A stretch of 64,000 nucleotides of DNA from Paenibacillus rhizosphaerae (GCF_014192015.1 NZ_JACHXJ010000002.1:1674001-1738000), one strand, 5' to 3'. Positions 44,388 to 53,650 are shown, counted from the first letter of the stretch. Notes: generated by a model from the letters alone, not told the origin. Program-made: numbers and translations.

Positions 44388-45169
44388 AGCTATTGCAAAA
44401 CGAGCTATATAAGCTGTTCAAGACAAAAAAACTGTATATTTTCTTACTCATTCTCGTGGTGATGAGGATTATGGCTGTATATTTGTATAAAGCCGGTACA
44501 GAATTTCAAACGGTTATTGAAGTTGCGAACGCGCAATCACTCCCAATTGCTATGAAATATGACGCCGTGCAGTTTTTGGTCATCTTCATGGGGATTTATA
44601 TCGCGGACATCCTCACAGATGAGTTTAAGACCGGCACGGTCAAATTAACACTACTTAGACCCATTGGCCGGGCACAGCTATTAAATTCAAAATTTGCCGC
44701 TATGGCTGCTTTTGCAGTTTTATTAAATCTCTTCTTGGTTCTGGCCACCTATATAGTAGGATTATTTGCGTTTGGATGGGGCGACAGCACGGTATACCAC
44801 GGCGTCACTTATTCCGTAGGGGACGGGCTTTTGCTGACGGCAAAAGTATATGCCGCATCATTTCTGCCCATTATCGCTTTCGGTATGATTTGCATATTTG
44901 TTGCGGCTGCCTCGAAAAACATGGTCACTGTAGTTGCGGTTACGTTTATTCTTTTTATAGTTGGGGAGTTCTTAAGTGCTTTAAGCGTTATTCCTTCTGT
45001 GATCAGGACTTGCTTGATCGTGAACCAGTTGTTTTTTTTCAGCGATTACTTTGTGAAAAACAATCACCATTTCGAAATAACGTTAAGTGTTGTGGTCAAT
45101 CTGTCATATATCACAGTTTTTTATTTGCTGACATTGGTTGTATTCCGAAAGAAAGATGTTTTGTGCTGA
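44384..45169 (+). CDS. ABC-2 type permease (LanE/G-like)
   Basis: The 261-residue protein has six predicted helices. The family's N-terminal cytoplasmic start is LLQNELYKLFKTKKLYIFLL, and the first loop holds DEFKTGTVKLTLLRPIGRAQ, the coupling region seen in lantibiotic immunity EG-type permeases. It is co-transcribed with the ATPase and is paralogous to the following permease. Confidence 0.9.
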   Translation: MKLLQNELYKLFKTKKLYIFLLILVVMRIMAVYLYKAGTEFQTVIEVANAQSLPIAMKYDAVQFLVIFMGIYIADILTDEFKTGTVKLTLLRPIGRAQLLNSKFAAMAAFAVLLNLFLVLATYIVGLFAFGWGDSTVYHGVTYSVGDGLLLTAKVYAASFLPIIAFGMICIFVAAASKNMVTVVAVTFILFIVGEFLSALSVIPSVIRTCLIVNQLFFFSDYFVKNNHHFEITLSVVVNLSYITVFYLLTLVVFRKKDVLC

Positions 45170-45182
45170 GAGGAGATACCGT

Positions 45183-45932
45183 ATGGGCTGTTTAATCCAG
45201 AATGAACTCTACAAAGTCTTTCGATTGAAAAAGCTATACCTTCTCACACTTGTGGCGCTGGTGATTGAAATAGCCGCCGCGCTGCAAGGCAAACTCGGAG
45301 GTGTGCCTTCCGAATTGCGGAGACTGAAAATTCAGTATTTCCCAATACTGCTTTTCGATTACCTGCCGTTTTTATTTGTGATATTTGCAGCCGTGTTCTT
45401 TACAGACAGTTGGGTGGATGAATATAGAAGCGGCGTGCTGAAATTGTCATTGCTTCGTCCCGTAAATCGAATCGCGTTTCTAAATGCCAAGGTGATTTCC
45501 TATTTTGTCTGTGCGGCTGCCTTGATGGGATTCTTGCTCTTGTCCGCGTATGCCGTCGGAGCAATCCTATCAGGTTGGGGAGAACATATAAAAATTGGCG
45601 AGTTGTTATTGATATTGAAATCCGGCGCAGTAACGCTGCTTCCCGTGTTTGGCTTTGGGTTGCTTGTATTGTTTATCGCCGTTCTCACCGAGAATATGGC
45701 TGTAACAGTTGGCTGTACGGTGGGGCTTCTGCTTATATCGCAAATGCTTGAGATTTCGGACGAACTTCGGGACTACTCCATCATTTACATGATACAGGCA
45801 TTTTATAAGAACCTTTTTCTTCAATTTGAATGGGAACAAGTTATAATCAATATTGCGGTGATAGCCGCGTATATCATTATATTCTATACAGGGTGCGTTC
45901 TGCTTTTTCGTAAAAAAGACCTGTTGATATAA
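45183..45932 (+). CDS. ABC-2 type permease (LanE/G-like), paralogue of the preceding gene
   Basis: ATG 45183 follows GAGAGGAGA. The 249-residue protein repeats the layout of its neighbour: LIQNELYKVFRLKKLYLLTL, then DEYRSGVLKLSLLRPVNRIA between helices 2 and 3, and six helices in all. The two probably form a heterodimer with the ATPase. The longer permease at 42127 is an extra subunit, not the usual two-permease design. Confidence 0.9.
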   Translation: MGCLIQNELYKVFRLKKLYLLTLVALVIEIAAALQGKLGGVPSELRRLKIQYFPILLFDYLPFLFVIFAAVFFTDSWVDEYRSGVLKLSLLRPVNRIAFLNAKVISYFVCAAALMGFLLLSAYAVGAILSGWGEHIKIGELLLILKSGAVTLLPVFGFGLLVLFIAVLTENMAVTVGCTVGLLLISQMLEISDELRDYSIIYMIQAFYKNLFLQFEWEQVIINIAVIAAYIIIFYTGCVLLFRKKDLLI

Positions 45933-45955
45933 CGAGCCCGGGACGGAGCGGATGT

Positions 45956-46657
45956 ATGGCAAACACAAAAATTATGGTGGTCGATGATGAACTGGAACTT
46001 GCAGAACTCATAAAGGACTATTTGGAGGAAGAACGGTACAGCGTTATGATCTGTGCGGACGGGAAGGAAGCGATTGAAGTGTTCCGAACCCATCAGCCGA
46101 ATCTGGTGGTATTGGACATCATGCTCCCTGTTCTTGACGGCATGGAGGTCTGCCGGACCATCCGCTCGGAATCCAATGTTCCCATTATTATGTTGAGCGC
46201 CAAAAAGGCGGATGTTGATAAGATTGTGAGCTTGGGATTGGGGGCCGACGATTATATCGTAAAGCCCTTCAGTCCCGGAGAGGTTGTCGCGCGGGTCAAG
46301 GCACAGCTTCGGCGTTACCATATGATGTCGTCCGCGGACACGCTGAGTGACCTGCTGCGATTCGATAATATGGAGATTGACCTGAAAGGTTACTCGGTTG
46401 CCATAAATGGCAAGCCCATTGAATTTTCTGCGAAGGAATTCGAAGTTTTACGACTGTTTGCTTTGCATCCCGGCCAGGTGCTTACCAGAGAGCAGATCTT
46501 TGAGAACATCTGGGGATTTAACCATATCGGCGACTTGAACACGGTAACGGTTCACATCAAGAAAATACGCGAAAAAATTGAAATCAGCCCCTCAAACCCG
46601 CAATATATTAAAACCGTTTGGGGTGTCGGCTATCGGTTTGACGGAGGTAAAAAATGA
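45956..46657 (+). CDS. OmpR-type response regulator
   Basis: The 233-residue protein has a receiver domain (1-120) with the acidic pair DD at 10-11, phospho-acceptor Asp54 in VVLDIMLP and Lys in YIVKPFSP. A winged-helix DNA-binding domain (about 135-230: EFSAKEFEVLRLFALHPGQV, TVTVHIKKIREKIE) follows. It ends overlapping the kinase start by 4 bp. It likely controls the exporter genes just upstream in response to their substrate. Confidence 0.95.
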   Translation: MANTKIMVVDDELELAELIKDYLEEERYSVMICADGKEAIEVFRTHQPNLVVLDIMLPVLDGMEVCRTIRSESNVPIIMLSAKKADVDKIVSLGLGADDYIVKPFSPGEVVARVKAQLRRYHMMSSADTLSDLLRFDNMEIDLKGYSVAINGKPIEFSAKEFEVLRLFALHPGQVLTREQIFENIWGFNHIGDLNTVTVHIKKIREKIEISPSNPQYIKTVWGVGYRFDGGKK

Positions 46658-47694
46658 GGCTTGGCATCCGTACGAAACTTGTTCTTGCTTTTGAGGCAAC
46701 GGTTGTTATTCCTGTACTCGTGTTTTTGGCTGAAGGGAGCAGCAAAAGCGGCGGGGTAGAAAACGCGTTCGCGCTCATCATCGCTCAGAGTATCTTGCTT
46801 GTTGCCTGTACATCTATTGTTTCCGGCATTATTATCCGTAGCGTTCTCAAGCCTTTGGATGAGCTTCATCAAGCGACGGAAAAAATCATGTCCGGTGACC
46901 TGGATTATGAAATCCAATACAAGAAGAGTGATGAAATGGGCAGGTATTGTCAGGCGTTTGAGCAAATGCGTGTGCAGCTTAAAGGATCCCTAAGAAGGCA
47001 AGCCGCCCTTGAACAATCCCGCAAAGAGCTTATCGCCAGTATATCTCACGATTTGCGCACGCCGCTTTCTTCTATTCGCGGTTATGTCGAAGGTTTGGAG
47101 GACGGTATCGTCCATGACCGGGAGAAATTTAATCGGTATATTTCTGTAATTAAGAACAAAACCGAATACCTTGATAACCAGATTGAAAGTCTGTTTCAGT
47201 ATTCCCAGCTTGAGCTGAGTGGAGGCGATCATGATTTATGCAGGCGTAACTCGAAAGAAATGCTTGAAGCCATACTTGGACCGTATAAGGTTGAATTTAC
47301 AGACTGCAAAATACGGCTTGAAATTGTCCTTCCGTTTCCAAGGGTTGAGATTCTTGCGAATGAAAGAAGTCTTTCTCAAGTGTTTGACAACCTGATTGCA
47401 AATGCGAAACGTTACGTCGGTGAAAGCGGCATTATTACCGTTCAGGCAAAAGCTGATGATCGATATTTGACTGTATCGGTGGCAGACGACGGTGCCGGCA
47501 TATCGCCGGAGGACTTGCCGCATGTGTTTGACCAATTTTATCGCGCCGAGAAATCACGCTCTCGCAATTACGGCGGCGCAGGACTTGGGCTTGCCATATG
47601 CAAAAAAGCAATCGAAAATCATGGCGGTACCATATGGGTTGAAAGCATTCCGAATACCATAACAAAGTTCAACTTTACGCTCCCCATTGTTTAG
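46654..47694 (+). CDS. sensor histidine kinase
   Basis: This 346-residue membrane kinase has two helices (about 9-27 and 44-66) with only about 16 residues between them, as in intramembrane-sensing kinases that work with peptide-exporting ABC systems. A HAMP domain (about 66-118) follows. HisKA has phospho-acceptor His132 in ISHDLRTPLSSIRGY, and HATPase has N box NLIANAKRYV, G1 DDGAGISPED and G2 GGAGLGLAIC. It pairs with the response regulator encoded immediately upstream. Confidence 0.95.
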   Translation: MRLGIRTKLVLAFEATVVIPVLVFLAEGSSKSGGVENAFALIIAQSILLVACTSIVSGIIIRSVLKPLDELHQATEKIMSGDLDYEIQYKKSDEMGRYCQAFEQMRVQLKGSLRRQAALEQSRKELIASISHDLRTPLSSIRGYVEGLEDGIVHDREKFNRYISVIKNKTEYLDNQIESLFQYSQLELSGGDHDLCRRNSKEMLEAILGPYKVEFTDCKIRLEIVLPFPRVEILANERSLSQVFDNLIANAKRYVGESGIITVQAKADDRYLTVSVADDGAGISPEDLPHVFDQFYRAEKSRSRNYGGAGLGLAICKKAIENHGGTIWVESIPNTITKFNFTLPIV

Positions 47695-47778
47695 TAAGAG
47701 AAGTATTCTCTTTTTATCCAGTAACAACGGTTTAGTCAAACAAGGGGTACAAGTCTTCTATAAAGGAGTGAACCACGT

Positions 47779-47883
47779 TTGAATGCAGGCTTTTTGACCA
47801 TCATACTCATGTTGATCTTTCCGCTGTACCATCAAGCAGAAGAGCAGGATGCTCTTTCTCAGACCGTAGTACATAAAAAATAA
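47779..47883 (+). CDS. possible 34-residue membrane peptide
   Basis: TTG 47779 lies 8 bp after AAAGGAGTG. The frame has one hydrophobic helix (GFLTIILMLIFPL) and a short hydrophilic tail ending VVHKK. It sits 84 bp after the kinase gene, so could be a small accessory protein of the exporter/two-component operon. It could equally be a residual fragment. Confidence 0.4.
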   Translation: MNAGFLTIILMLIFPLYHQAEEQDALSQTVVHKK

Positions 47884-48051
47884 CACCAAAAGCAGCTAAT
47901 CTGTTTGTCGTTTGGGGTCTTAACCAATTCGGGGAAATTGGAAAAGTGGAGGTTTAACTACTCAACTTTTATCGAGTACAACAAATAATGGTGATACCAT
48001 TAAAAATTATTCTAAGTAACATTAATTGAATGCTTACACAAAATGAATTTT

Positions 48052-48192
48052 TGTAAGACGATAGGAATATACACGCTTAAAAGCCGCGTAACTGCGGCTT
48101 TTTGTGTTTTAACGATACATGTTCTTGTCCAAACCCGACGACAAGAACATATATCGTTTGCCGAAAAAGACAAGAACATATATGGTTAACCG
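48052..48192 (+). repeat. GACAAGAACAT-box element, subfamily B
   Basis: Left end TGTAAGACGATAGGAATATA is a decayed box, then AGCCGCGTAACTGCGGCT with TTTT follows. Next comes a long hairpin AACGATACATGTTCTTGTC / GACAAGAACATATATCGTT, then AAAAGACAAGAACATATATG. The architecture equals subfamily A although the stem sequences differ on both arms. The regions 47884-48051 and 48193-48465 hold no gene I can support. Confidence 0.85.
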
Positions 48193-48465
48193 TGGTTGAT
48201 AAGGATTCTCATTTCAGATGTAGTTTTAAGCATCTTATAATACGTGGCTGATCAGGGTCGAAAGAAGAACCGAGAGCGATAAGCTGATGCCGGCAAAAAT
48301 GGAGTTACAAAGACTTAATGGATAAAGTCAAAGGTGCTATACTTAAAGAAAGCATAACAAATAACCGTCCCACAGGATTGGGGAAGGTTTTCGTATTTTT
48401 TAACGATCATGTGGCGGGGCATGTATATCAATTTGCTTCAAACAAGCCATTAGTTTTGCTCCACT

Positions 48466-48677
48466 AATGCAGAAGCCGGTTATTTTAATGATGCTGACCG
48501 GGAGTTCCATCGGACGTTTGACAGGCATGTCGATGCACTGCTGTACGCGCTGCGCAATGGGCAGGCTCCGCCGGTGGACGCTGGTGCCTGGTACCGTACC
48601 GGGCACTCCTCCTGGCGGAAGCGACCATTCGTTCTTACGAGGAAGGCTGCGGGGTAAAACTGCCAACACATCTGTAA
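48466..48677 (+). pseudogene. Gfo/Idh/MocA oxidoreductase, C-terminal remnant with frameshift
   Basis: The frame reads NAEAGYFNDADREFHRTFDR and HVDALLYALRNGQAPPVDAG. It then shifts near 48600 to LAEATIRSYEEGCGVKLPTH and stop, the standard C-terminal end of sugar dehydrogenases of the Gfo/Idh/MocA family. About 70 of roughly 350 residues survive. It may once have formed a glycan-degradation unit with the heparinase-like gene that follows. Confidence 0.75.
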
Positions 48678-48805
48678 TTGATTTTGGAGTGGATGATAAT
48701 ATTCGTGGACGAAAGTTATGGGTGTGCAACCGTATAACAGGTATTCTTTATTGGGCTAATGTAAAAGGCTTTCATAAGTGATATATTCGGAAGAGGTTGA
48801 CGTTC

Positions 48806-50692
48806 ATGTTAGCAGAGCGATTTATTAATGACAATCTTGGAAAGTGTTTGCTTAACCGGAATAATTACAGACCATTTCCTACAATTGAAGACCGAAATCA
48901 ATGGAATCAGCTACCATTGAATCTTAGGTCATATTGGATCAATGAAGCCTCAAGTAAGCTTCATTATGCATGGCCTACTATAACTGCCACTCAATATATG
49001 GATTATACCAGAACGGGGAATCGGGTCGATTATGACACTGCTTCGTGGAAAAGAAGAGAGGTGCTGGCTTCTTTAGTCATCGCTGAATGTTTTGAAAATC
49101 AGGGACGCTTTATGGATGATGTCATAAACGGAATATGGTGTATATGTGAAGAAACATTCTGGGGGATCCCTAGTCACGGTTATATGATGAAGAGGCAGGA
49201 TCCCCTTCCAGACCTATCGGATCGGATCATTGAATTATTCTCTGCCGAGACGGCCGCGCTGCTTGCATGGACTTATTATCTGCTGAAAACCAAATTGGAT
49301 GGAATAAGCATTATGGTAAGCGAGCGTATACAGCACGAGGTGAAAAGGAGGATTCTTGATCCTTATTTACAGCGGAATGATTTTTGGTGGATGGGTTTCA
49401 ATCAGGAGAAGATGCTGAACAATTGGAATTCATGGTGTAATTCAAACTGCTTAGCGGCGTTTTTGCTGTTGGAAGACGACCCCAATCGACGAGAGGCAGC
49501 GGTGGTCAAGGCGATGAGAAGCTTAGATATGTATCTACATAGACTCCCTTCAGACGGCGGTTGTGAGGAAGGTCCCAAGTATTGGATGTATGCCGGAGGA
49601 ACGATTTTTGATAGTCTGGAACTGCTTCACGGCGTTTCCGGCGGTAAAATTGATGTATACCAAGAACCTCAAATTAGGCAAATAGGATGTTATATTTACA
49701 AAGCTTTTATCGATGACTCGTATTTTGTCAACTTCGCTGACAGCCAGGCGCAAGTCCATATCCCCGCGGAACTTACATATCGATATGGACGCCGTATTGG
49801 AGATTCGAGGTTGTGTGAACTTGGAGCAAGGGTCCAGAGAATGAAGCGGGAAGAAGGGACCCGCTTAGAGTTTTCATCCATGTTTCGCCTATTGCCGGCT
49901 TTATTTAATTATACGGAAGTAGAGCAATATTCCGGAAAATCTCCTTATATTCGAGATGCATGGTTTGACAGAATTCAAATCATGGTGGCACGAGAGCAGG
50001 AGGGTTCGTCCAAAGGGCTATTCCTAGCTGCCAAGGGCGGGCATAACGGTGAAAGTCATAATCACAATGACATTGGACAATTCATTGTATATTGTAATGG
50101 CTCCCCGATGATAATTGATCCCGGATTATTGACCTATACATCTAAATCGTTCTTCTCGGAGCGGTATACCCTATGGGCGATGCAATCAGGATATCATAAT
50201 CTGCCTATGGTAAATGGCGTTCAGCAACGGGATGGAAGACAATTTAGAGCCGATGAAGTCGAGTATAACCTGAATGATAAAGTTGCTTCGTTATCAATGA
50301 ATCTTGCGGGAGCCTACCCCGAATTCGCCGGAATAAGAAGCTGGATACGATCAGTTAGTCTCTATCGTGATTTGTCCCCGAATATTGAAATCAATGACAA
50401 TTTTTTTCTAAATCAAGTGACGGATGATATCACACAGATTCTAATAACGCCTCACCCTCCTCAAACCCAAGGAATTGGGAATATTATCCTTCAAGATAAA
50501 AAATACAATAGGGTAAAAATACAATATGACAGTGAAATGTATGCTGACTCGGTAGAGAAAATTTTACTCGAGGACGAAATCATGAGAGAGATATGGGGAG
50601 ATACCTTGTATCGGATTAAGCTTACAGCCATTAAACCCGCCGCTCAGGGTGAGAGTGTAATCAGGATAAGCAAAATAGTGGCGTTATGCTAA
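48806..50692 (+). CDS. heparinase II/III family protein
   Basis: ATG 48806 is 9 bp after GGAAGAGG, preferred over TTG 48797. The 628-residue protein has an N-terminal alpha/alpha-toroid (about 1-380; EEGPKYWMYAGGTIFDSLEL, SYFVNFADSQAQVHIPA). A C-terminal beta-sandwich domain (about 400-628) carries the family hallmark GGHNGESHNHNDIGQFIVY, with its clustered His/Asn, and PMIIDPGLLTY. Such proteins are polysaccharide lyases for uronic-acid glycans. No signal peptide is visible, so it should act on imported oligosaccharides. A 23-bp piece of its 3' region recurs at 50885. Confidence 0.85.
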   Translation: MLAERFINDNLGKCLLNRNNYRPFPTIEDRNQWNQLPLNLRSYWINEASSKLHYAWPTITATQYMDYTRTGNRVDYDTASWKRREVLASLVIAECFENQGRFMDDVINGIWCICEETFWGIPSHGYMMKRQDPLPDLSDRIIELFSAETAALLAWTYYLLKTKLDGISIMVSERIQHEVKRRILDPYLQRNDFWWMGFNQEKMLNNWNSWCNSNCLAAFLLLEDDPNRREAAVVKAMRSLDMYLHRLPSDGGCEEGPKYWMYAGGTIFDSLELLHGVSGGKIDVYQEPQIRQIGCYIYKAFIDDSYFVNFADSQAQVHIPAELTYRYGRRIGDSRLCELGARVQRMKREEGTRLEFSSMFRLLPALFNYTEVEQYSGKSPYIRDAWFDRIQIMVAREQEGSSKGLFLAAKGGHNGESHNHNDIGQFIVYCNGSPMIIDPGLLTYTSKSFFSERYTLWAMQSGYHNLPMVNGVQQRDGRQFRADEVEYNLNDKVASLSMNLAGAYPEFAGIRSWIRSVSLYRDLSPNIEINDNFFLNQVTDDITQILITPHPPQTQGIGNIILQDKKYNRVKIQYDSEMYADSVEKILLEDEIMREIWGDTLYRIKLTAIKPAAQGESVIRISKIVALC

Positions 50693-50729
50693 AATGATGA
50701 GCAGGGAAACTAAGCTCAATGAGGGCAAC

Positions 50730-50880
50730 TGTAAGACGACAAGAACATACACGCTTAAAAGCCGTGTAACTGCGTCTTTTTTGTGTTAACGTTAGCTTGT
50801 CAGGTGACAAGAACATTATCTCATTAAAGGCTGCGATATTCGCGGCTTTTTGTATTTATGGGATCAAGTTCTTGTCAAAA
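50730..50880 (+). repeat. GACAAGAACAT-box elements, subfamily B head followed by a third variant
   Basis: TGTAAGACGACAAGAACATA and the AAGCCGTGTAACTGCGTC hairpin belong to subfamily B, ending near 50795. From 50797 a third variant begins: GTGACAAGAACATTATC, hairpin GGCTGCGATATTCGCGGC with TTTTT, then GATCAAGTTCTTGTC, the left arm of a second hairpin whose right arm is absent. Confidence 0.8.
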
Positions 50881-50884
50881 CCAA

Positions 50885-50907
50885 AGTGAAATGTATGCTG
50901 ACTCGGT
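50885..50907 (+). repeat. 23-bp duplicate of the heparinase-like gene's coding sequence
   Basis: These 23 bases are identical to 50531-50553 (AGTGAAATGTATGCTGACTC plus GGT) inside the preceding gene. The copy ends exactly where the next GACAAGAACAT element begins with TGTCG, fixing that element's left boundary. Confidence 0.85.
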
Positions 50908-51106
50908 TGTCGAAGGACAAGAACATATTCCCATTGAAAGTCGCTATTTTAGCGGCTTTTTTGTTTTATCGGTACAAGTTCTTGCCCCGAGCCCAGGACA
51001 AGAACTTGTACCGATTGCCGTAATCGACAAGAACATGAGCCGATTACCGATAAGATAAGTATTTAACATCCATGCGATCTTATTAAGCTAACGGGCAGGT
51101 TAGTTT
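50908..51106 (+). repeat. GACAAGAACAT-box element, subfamily A, complete
   Basis: This is the best reference copy. It has TGTCGAAGGACAAGAACATA; hairpin GTCGCTATTTTAGCGGC with TTTTTT; CGGTACAAGTTCTTG..CAAGAACTTGTACCG; CGACAAGAACATGAGCCG; GATAAGATAAGTATTTAACA; and ATTAAGCTAACGGGCAGG at the right end. Only one base pair of the long stem is disturbed (TTGCCCC). Confidence 0.88.
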
Positions 51107-51648
51107 AATGAGCTCAATTAAATATTTGGCATACTTCTCGACATTTCGAAAGTAAAGGACGCGAGAGTACATAAGGAACTACAAGCCCACTACTATAATT
51201 CAATTAGTATTCAAAGAAACTAAATAACCAGTCGCTGATTGATTATCGACGACTGGCCGCTTTGATAAAAAAACAACAAGAATGTTAAAATTTCTGCGTA
51301 AAATCCATCCGCCAATGATTATAGGAATAATATAAATACTGGGATAATACCCCACAACATCTAGTTGAAGATTAGCCAAGATGAACTGTACCACAAGAAG
51401 GGCGAAACTTGAAATTGCGAAATTTATCAGGACTATTAAAAAGTGGCATTCTTCGACTTTTTCGTTGATCGCCGTCTTTCTTTTAGATTACTAATGCATG
51501 TTAAAGTGTTATAGAAGTGTAACTCGTTATATGTATCCTCTATCTATGAAAAAAGACCTCTCTCCAAACCGACTCCTACCCACTCTCCCGATTTCTATGC
51601 TTTAATAAAATGAGCAGTAAAAACAAGAAATTGTGAAAGTGGGATTCT
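51107..51648. other. 542-bp intergenic region with a possible small minus-strand membrane ORF
   Basis: The minus strand (51200 to about 51480) reads HFLIVLINFAISSFALLVVQ, then VVGYYPSIYIIPIIIGGWIL and a tail. This looks like a small membrane protein, but no start codon with a ribosome binding site was found. The 120 bp before 51649 are AT-rich and may hold the promoter or leader of the next gene. Confidence 0.35.
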
Positions 51649-53613
51649 ATGAAGCGACTAACGATTGGCCTGTTCGCCCATGCGGATGCAGGTAAAACAA
51701 CTTTTGCGGAACAGCTGCTTTACCATACGAATAGTATCCGGTCGCGAGGGCGGGTGGATCATCAGGATGCGTTTCTGGACAGCCACGACATCGAGCGGGC
51801 AAGAGGCATTACGGTGTTCGCAGATCAGGCTGTAATAGAATATAAAGGAGACAGCTACTATTTAATAGATACGCCCGGACACGTCGATTTCTCCCCGGAG
51901 ATGGAGCGGGCGATTCAGGTCATTGATTATGCCATTCTGATTGTGAGCGCAGTTGAAGGTGTCCAGGGCCATACTGAGACAGTCTGGCAGCTGCTGCGCA
52001 AGCATCGGGTTCCAACGTTTTTCTTTATCAACAAGACGGATCGGAGCGGAGCGGATGCAGGCAGAACCAAGGCGAATATCCATCAGCAGTTGACAGGGGA
52101 AGTATATTGCATTACACAGGGTTTCGCTGACGGCATAATCGGTGAGCCGCTGCGTGAGGCCATGGCGGAGCGGGACGAAGCTTTGCTGGAAGCATTTCTG
52201 GAGGGGAAAGGTGATTCTGGCTTCTGGCTGGAGGCCTTGCAGAGGATGATAGCGGCGGGTCTTCTCTTCCCCTGTGCTTACGGCTCTGCGCTTCAGGACA
52301 CAGGCGTCATTGAATTTCTGGATCAGCTGCATCTGCTGACGACAACCACATATGACGAGGATGCTTTGTTCCAGGGGCGGGTTTATAAAATTCGGCACGA
52401 TGCAGGCGGAGTGAGACTCACGTTCATTAAGGCACTGGGTGGTCGGTTGAAGGTGAGAGATCAGCTTAGTTATGAGAGCAGCGGGGTTCAATATGACGAA
52501 AAAATTACGCGGCTCTTCTTGTTTAACGGCCTTAAGTCGCAGCCGGTGGAACAAGTTGAAGCCGGCGATTTGTTTGCGGTTGCCGGATTGTCCGCCGCCG
52601 AGACCGGACAAGGCCTGGGGTCAATATCAGACAAGTTAGCTTACGACTCGGAGCCGACGTTACAATCGAAGGTATTATTCGACAATTCGATATATGTACA
52701 GAAGGTTCTCGGTGCTTTTCGCACGCTGGAGGCGGAGGAGCCGTCTCTGAACGTCGTTTGGGATGAGAAATTGCAGGAGATTTCTATCCGCGTCATGGGA
52801 TTGATACAACTGGAAGTGCTGGAGCAGCTTGTTAGAGAGCGGTTTGGCTTTGCTATCTCTTTTGGACAACCGGAAATCTTGTATAAGGAAACGATTATAT
52901 CGGCTGTGAAAGGGTACGGCCACTTCGAACCGCTCAGACATTATGCCGAAGTGCATCTGCAGATTGAACCGGGAGAAAGGGGCAACGGAATCACGTTCGA
53001 TAGTAGATGTCATGCCGATGATCTGAATGTCAGCTATCAGAATTTGATTCGGAATCACCTCTACGAACGGGAGCATCACGGACTGCTGACCGGCATGCCG
53101 GTCACTGACGTGAACATCACGTTGCTGAGGGGTCGCGCGCATAAAGAACATACCCATGGCGGCGATTTTCGTGAAGCTACCTTTCGAGCACTACGGCAGG
53201 GTCTGGAGAAGGCCGACAACGTGTTGCTGGAGCCCTATTACGATTTCAAAATCAAAGTCGCTATCGATGAAATGGGCAGGGTGCTGTCCGATATTCAGCG
53301 TGCTTCAGGTATTTTTAATCCACCGGAGACAGTCGGAACGCAAGCATTGGTCACGGGCAGGGTGCCCGTGTCGACTTTCATGAACTACAGTGCCGAATTT
53401 GCATCCTTTACGCATGGGCGAGGCAGCATCCGTTGCGTGTTCAGCGGCTACGACCGCTGCCATAATACAGAGGAAGTCATAGAGCGGATGGGCTACCGCA
53501 AAGGGGCAGACCAACTGTATACATCTTCCTCCATCTTTTGCGCCAAGGGGGCGGGTTACTCGGTGCCATGGGATGAGGCGGAAGACAAGATGCACCTTGA
53601 ATTAGAACCTTAA
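51649..53613 (+). CDS. TetM-like ribosomal protection GTPase (EF-G family)
   Basis: The 654-residue protein has the translational GTPase order: G1 AHADAGKTT (10-18), G2 RARGIT, G3 DTPGH, G4 NKTD, then domains II-V. Length and the C-terminal SAEFASFTHGRGSIRCVFSGY region match the Tet(M)/Tet(O)/OtrA ribosomal protection class rather than EF-G (about 690 residues). Known members dislodge tetracycline from the 30S A site. The loop that does this in TetM cannot be aligned by eye, so resistance is likely but unproven. Monocistronic, after a long leader. Confidence 0.85.
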   Translation: MKRLTIGLFAHADAGKTTFAEQLLYHTNSIRSRGRVDHQDAFLDSHDIERARGITVFADQAVIEYKGDSYYLIDTPGHVDFSPEMERAIQVIDYAILIVSAVEGVQGHTETVWQLLRKHRVPTFFFINKTDRSGADAGRTKANIHQQLTGEVYCITQGFADGIIGEPLREAMAERDEALLEAFLEGKGDSGFWLEALQRMIAAGLLFPCAYGSALQDTGVIEFLDQLHLLTTTTYDEDALFQGRVYKIRHDAGGVRLTFIKALGGRLKVRDQLSYESSGVQYDEKITRLFLFNGLKSQPVEQVEAGDLFAVAGLSAAETGQGLGSISDKLAYDSEPTLQSKVLFDNSIYVQKVLGAFRTLEAEEPSLNVVWDEKLQEISIRVMGLIQLEVLEQLVRERFGFAISFGQPEILYKETIISAVKGYGHFEPLRHYAEVHLQIEPGERGNGITFDSRCHADDLNVSYQNLIRNHLYEREHHGLLTGMPVTDVNITLLRGRAHKEHTHGGDFREATFRALRQGLEKADNVLLEPYYDFKIKVAIDEMGRVLSDIQRASGIFNPPETVGTQALVTGRVPVSTFMNYSAEFASFTHGRGSIRCVFSGYDRCHNTEEVIERMGYRKGADQLYTSSSIFCAKGAGYSVPWDEAEDKMHLELEP

Positions 53614-53650
53614 AACGATCAGTTCAACCATTAGTTGTAGAAAATACTCC

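Noticed and set aside
51862..53157. Long antisense ORFs in the ribosomal protection gene
   Set aside because: These are shadow frames of a strongly conserved GTPase gene; no motif is visible.
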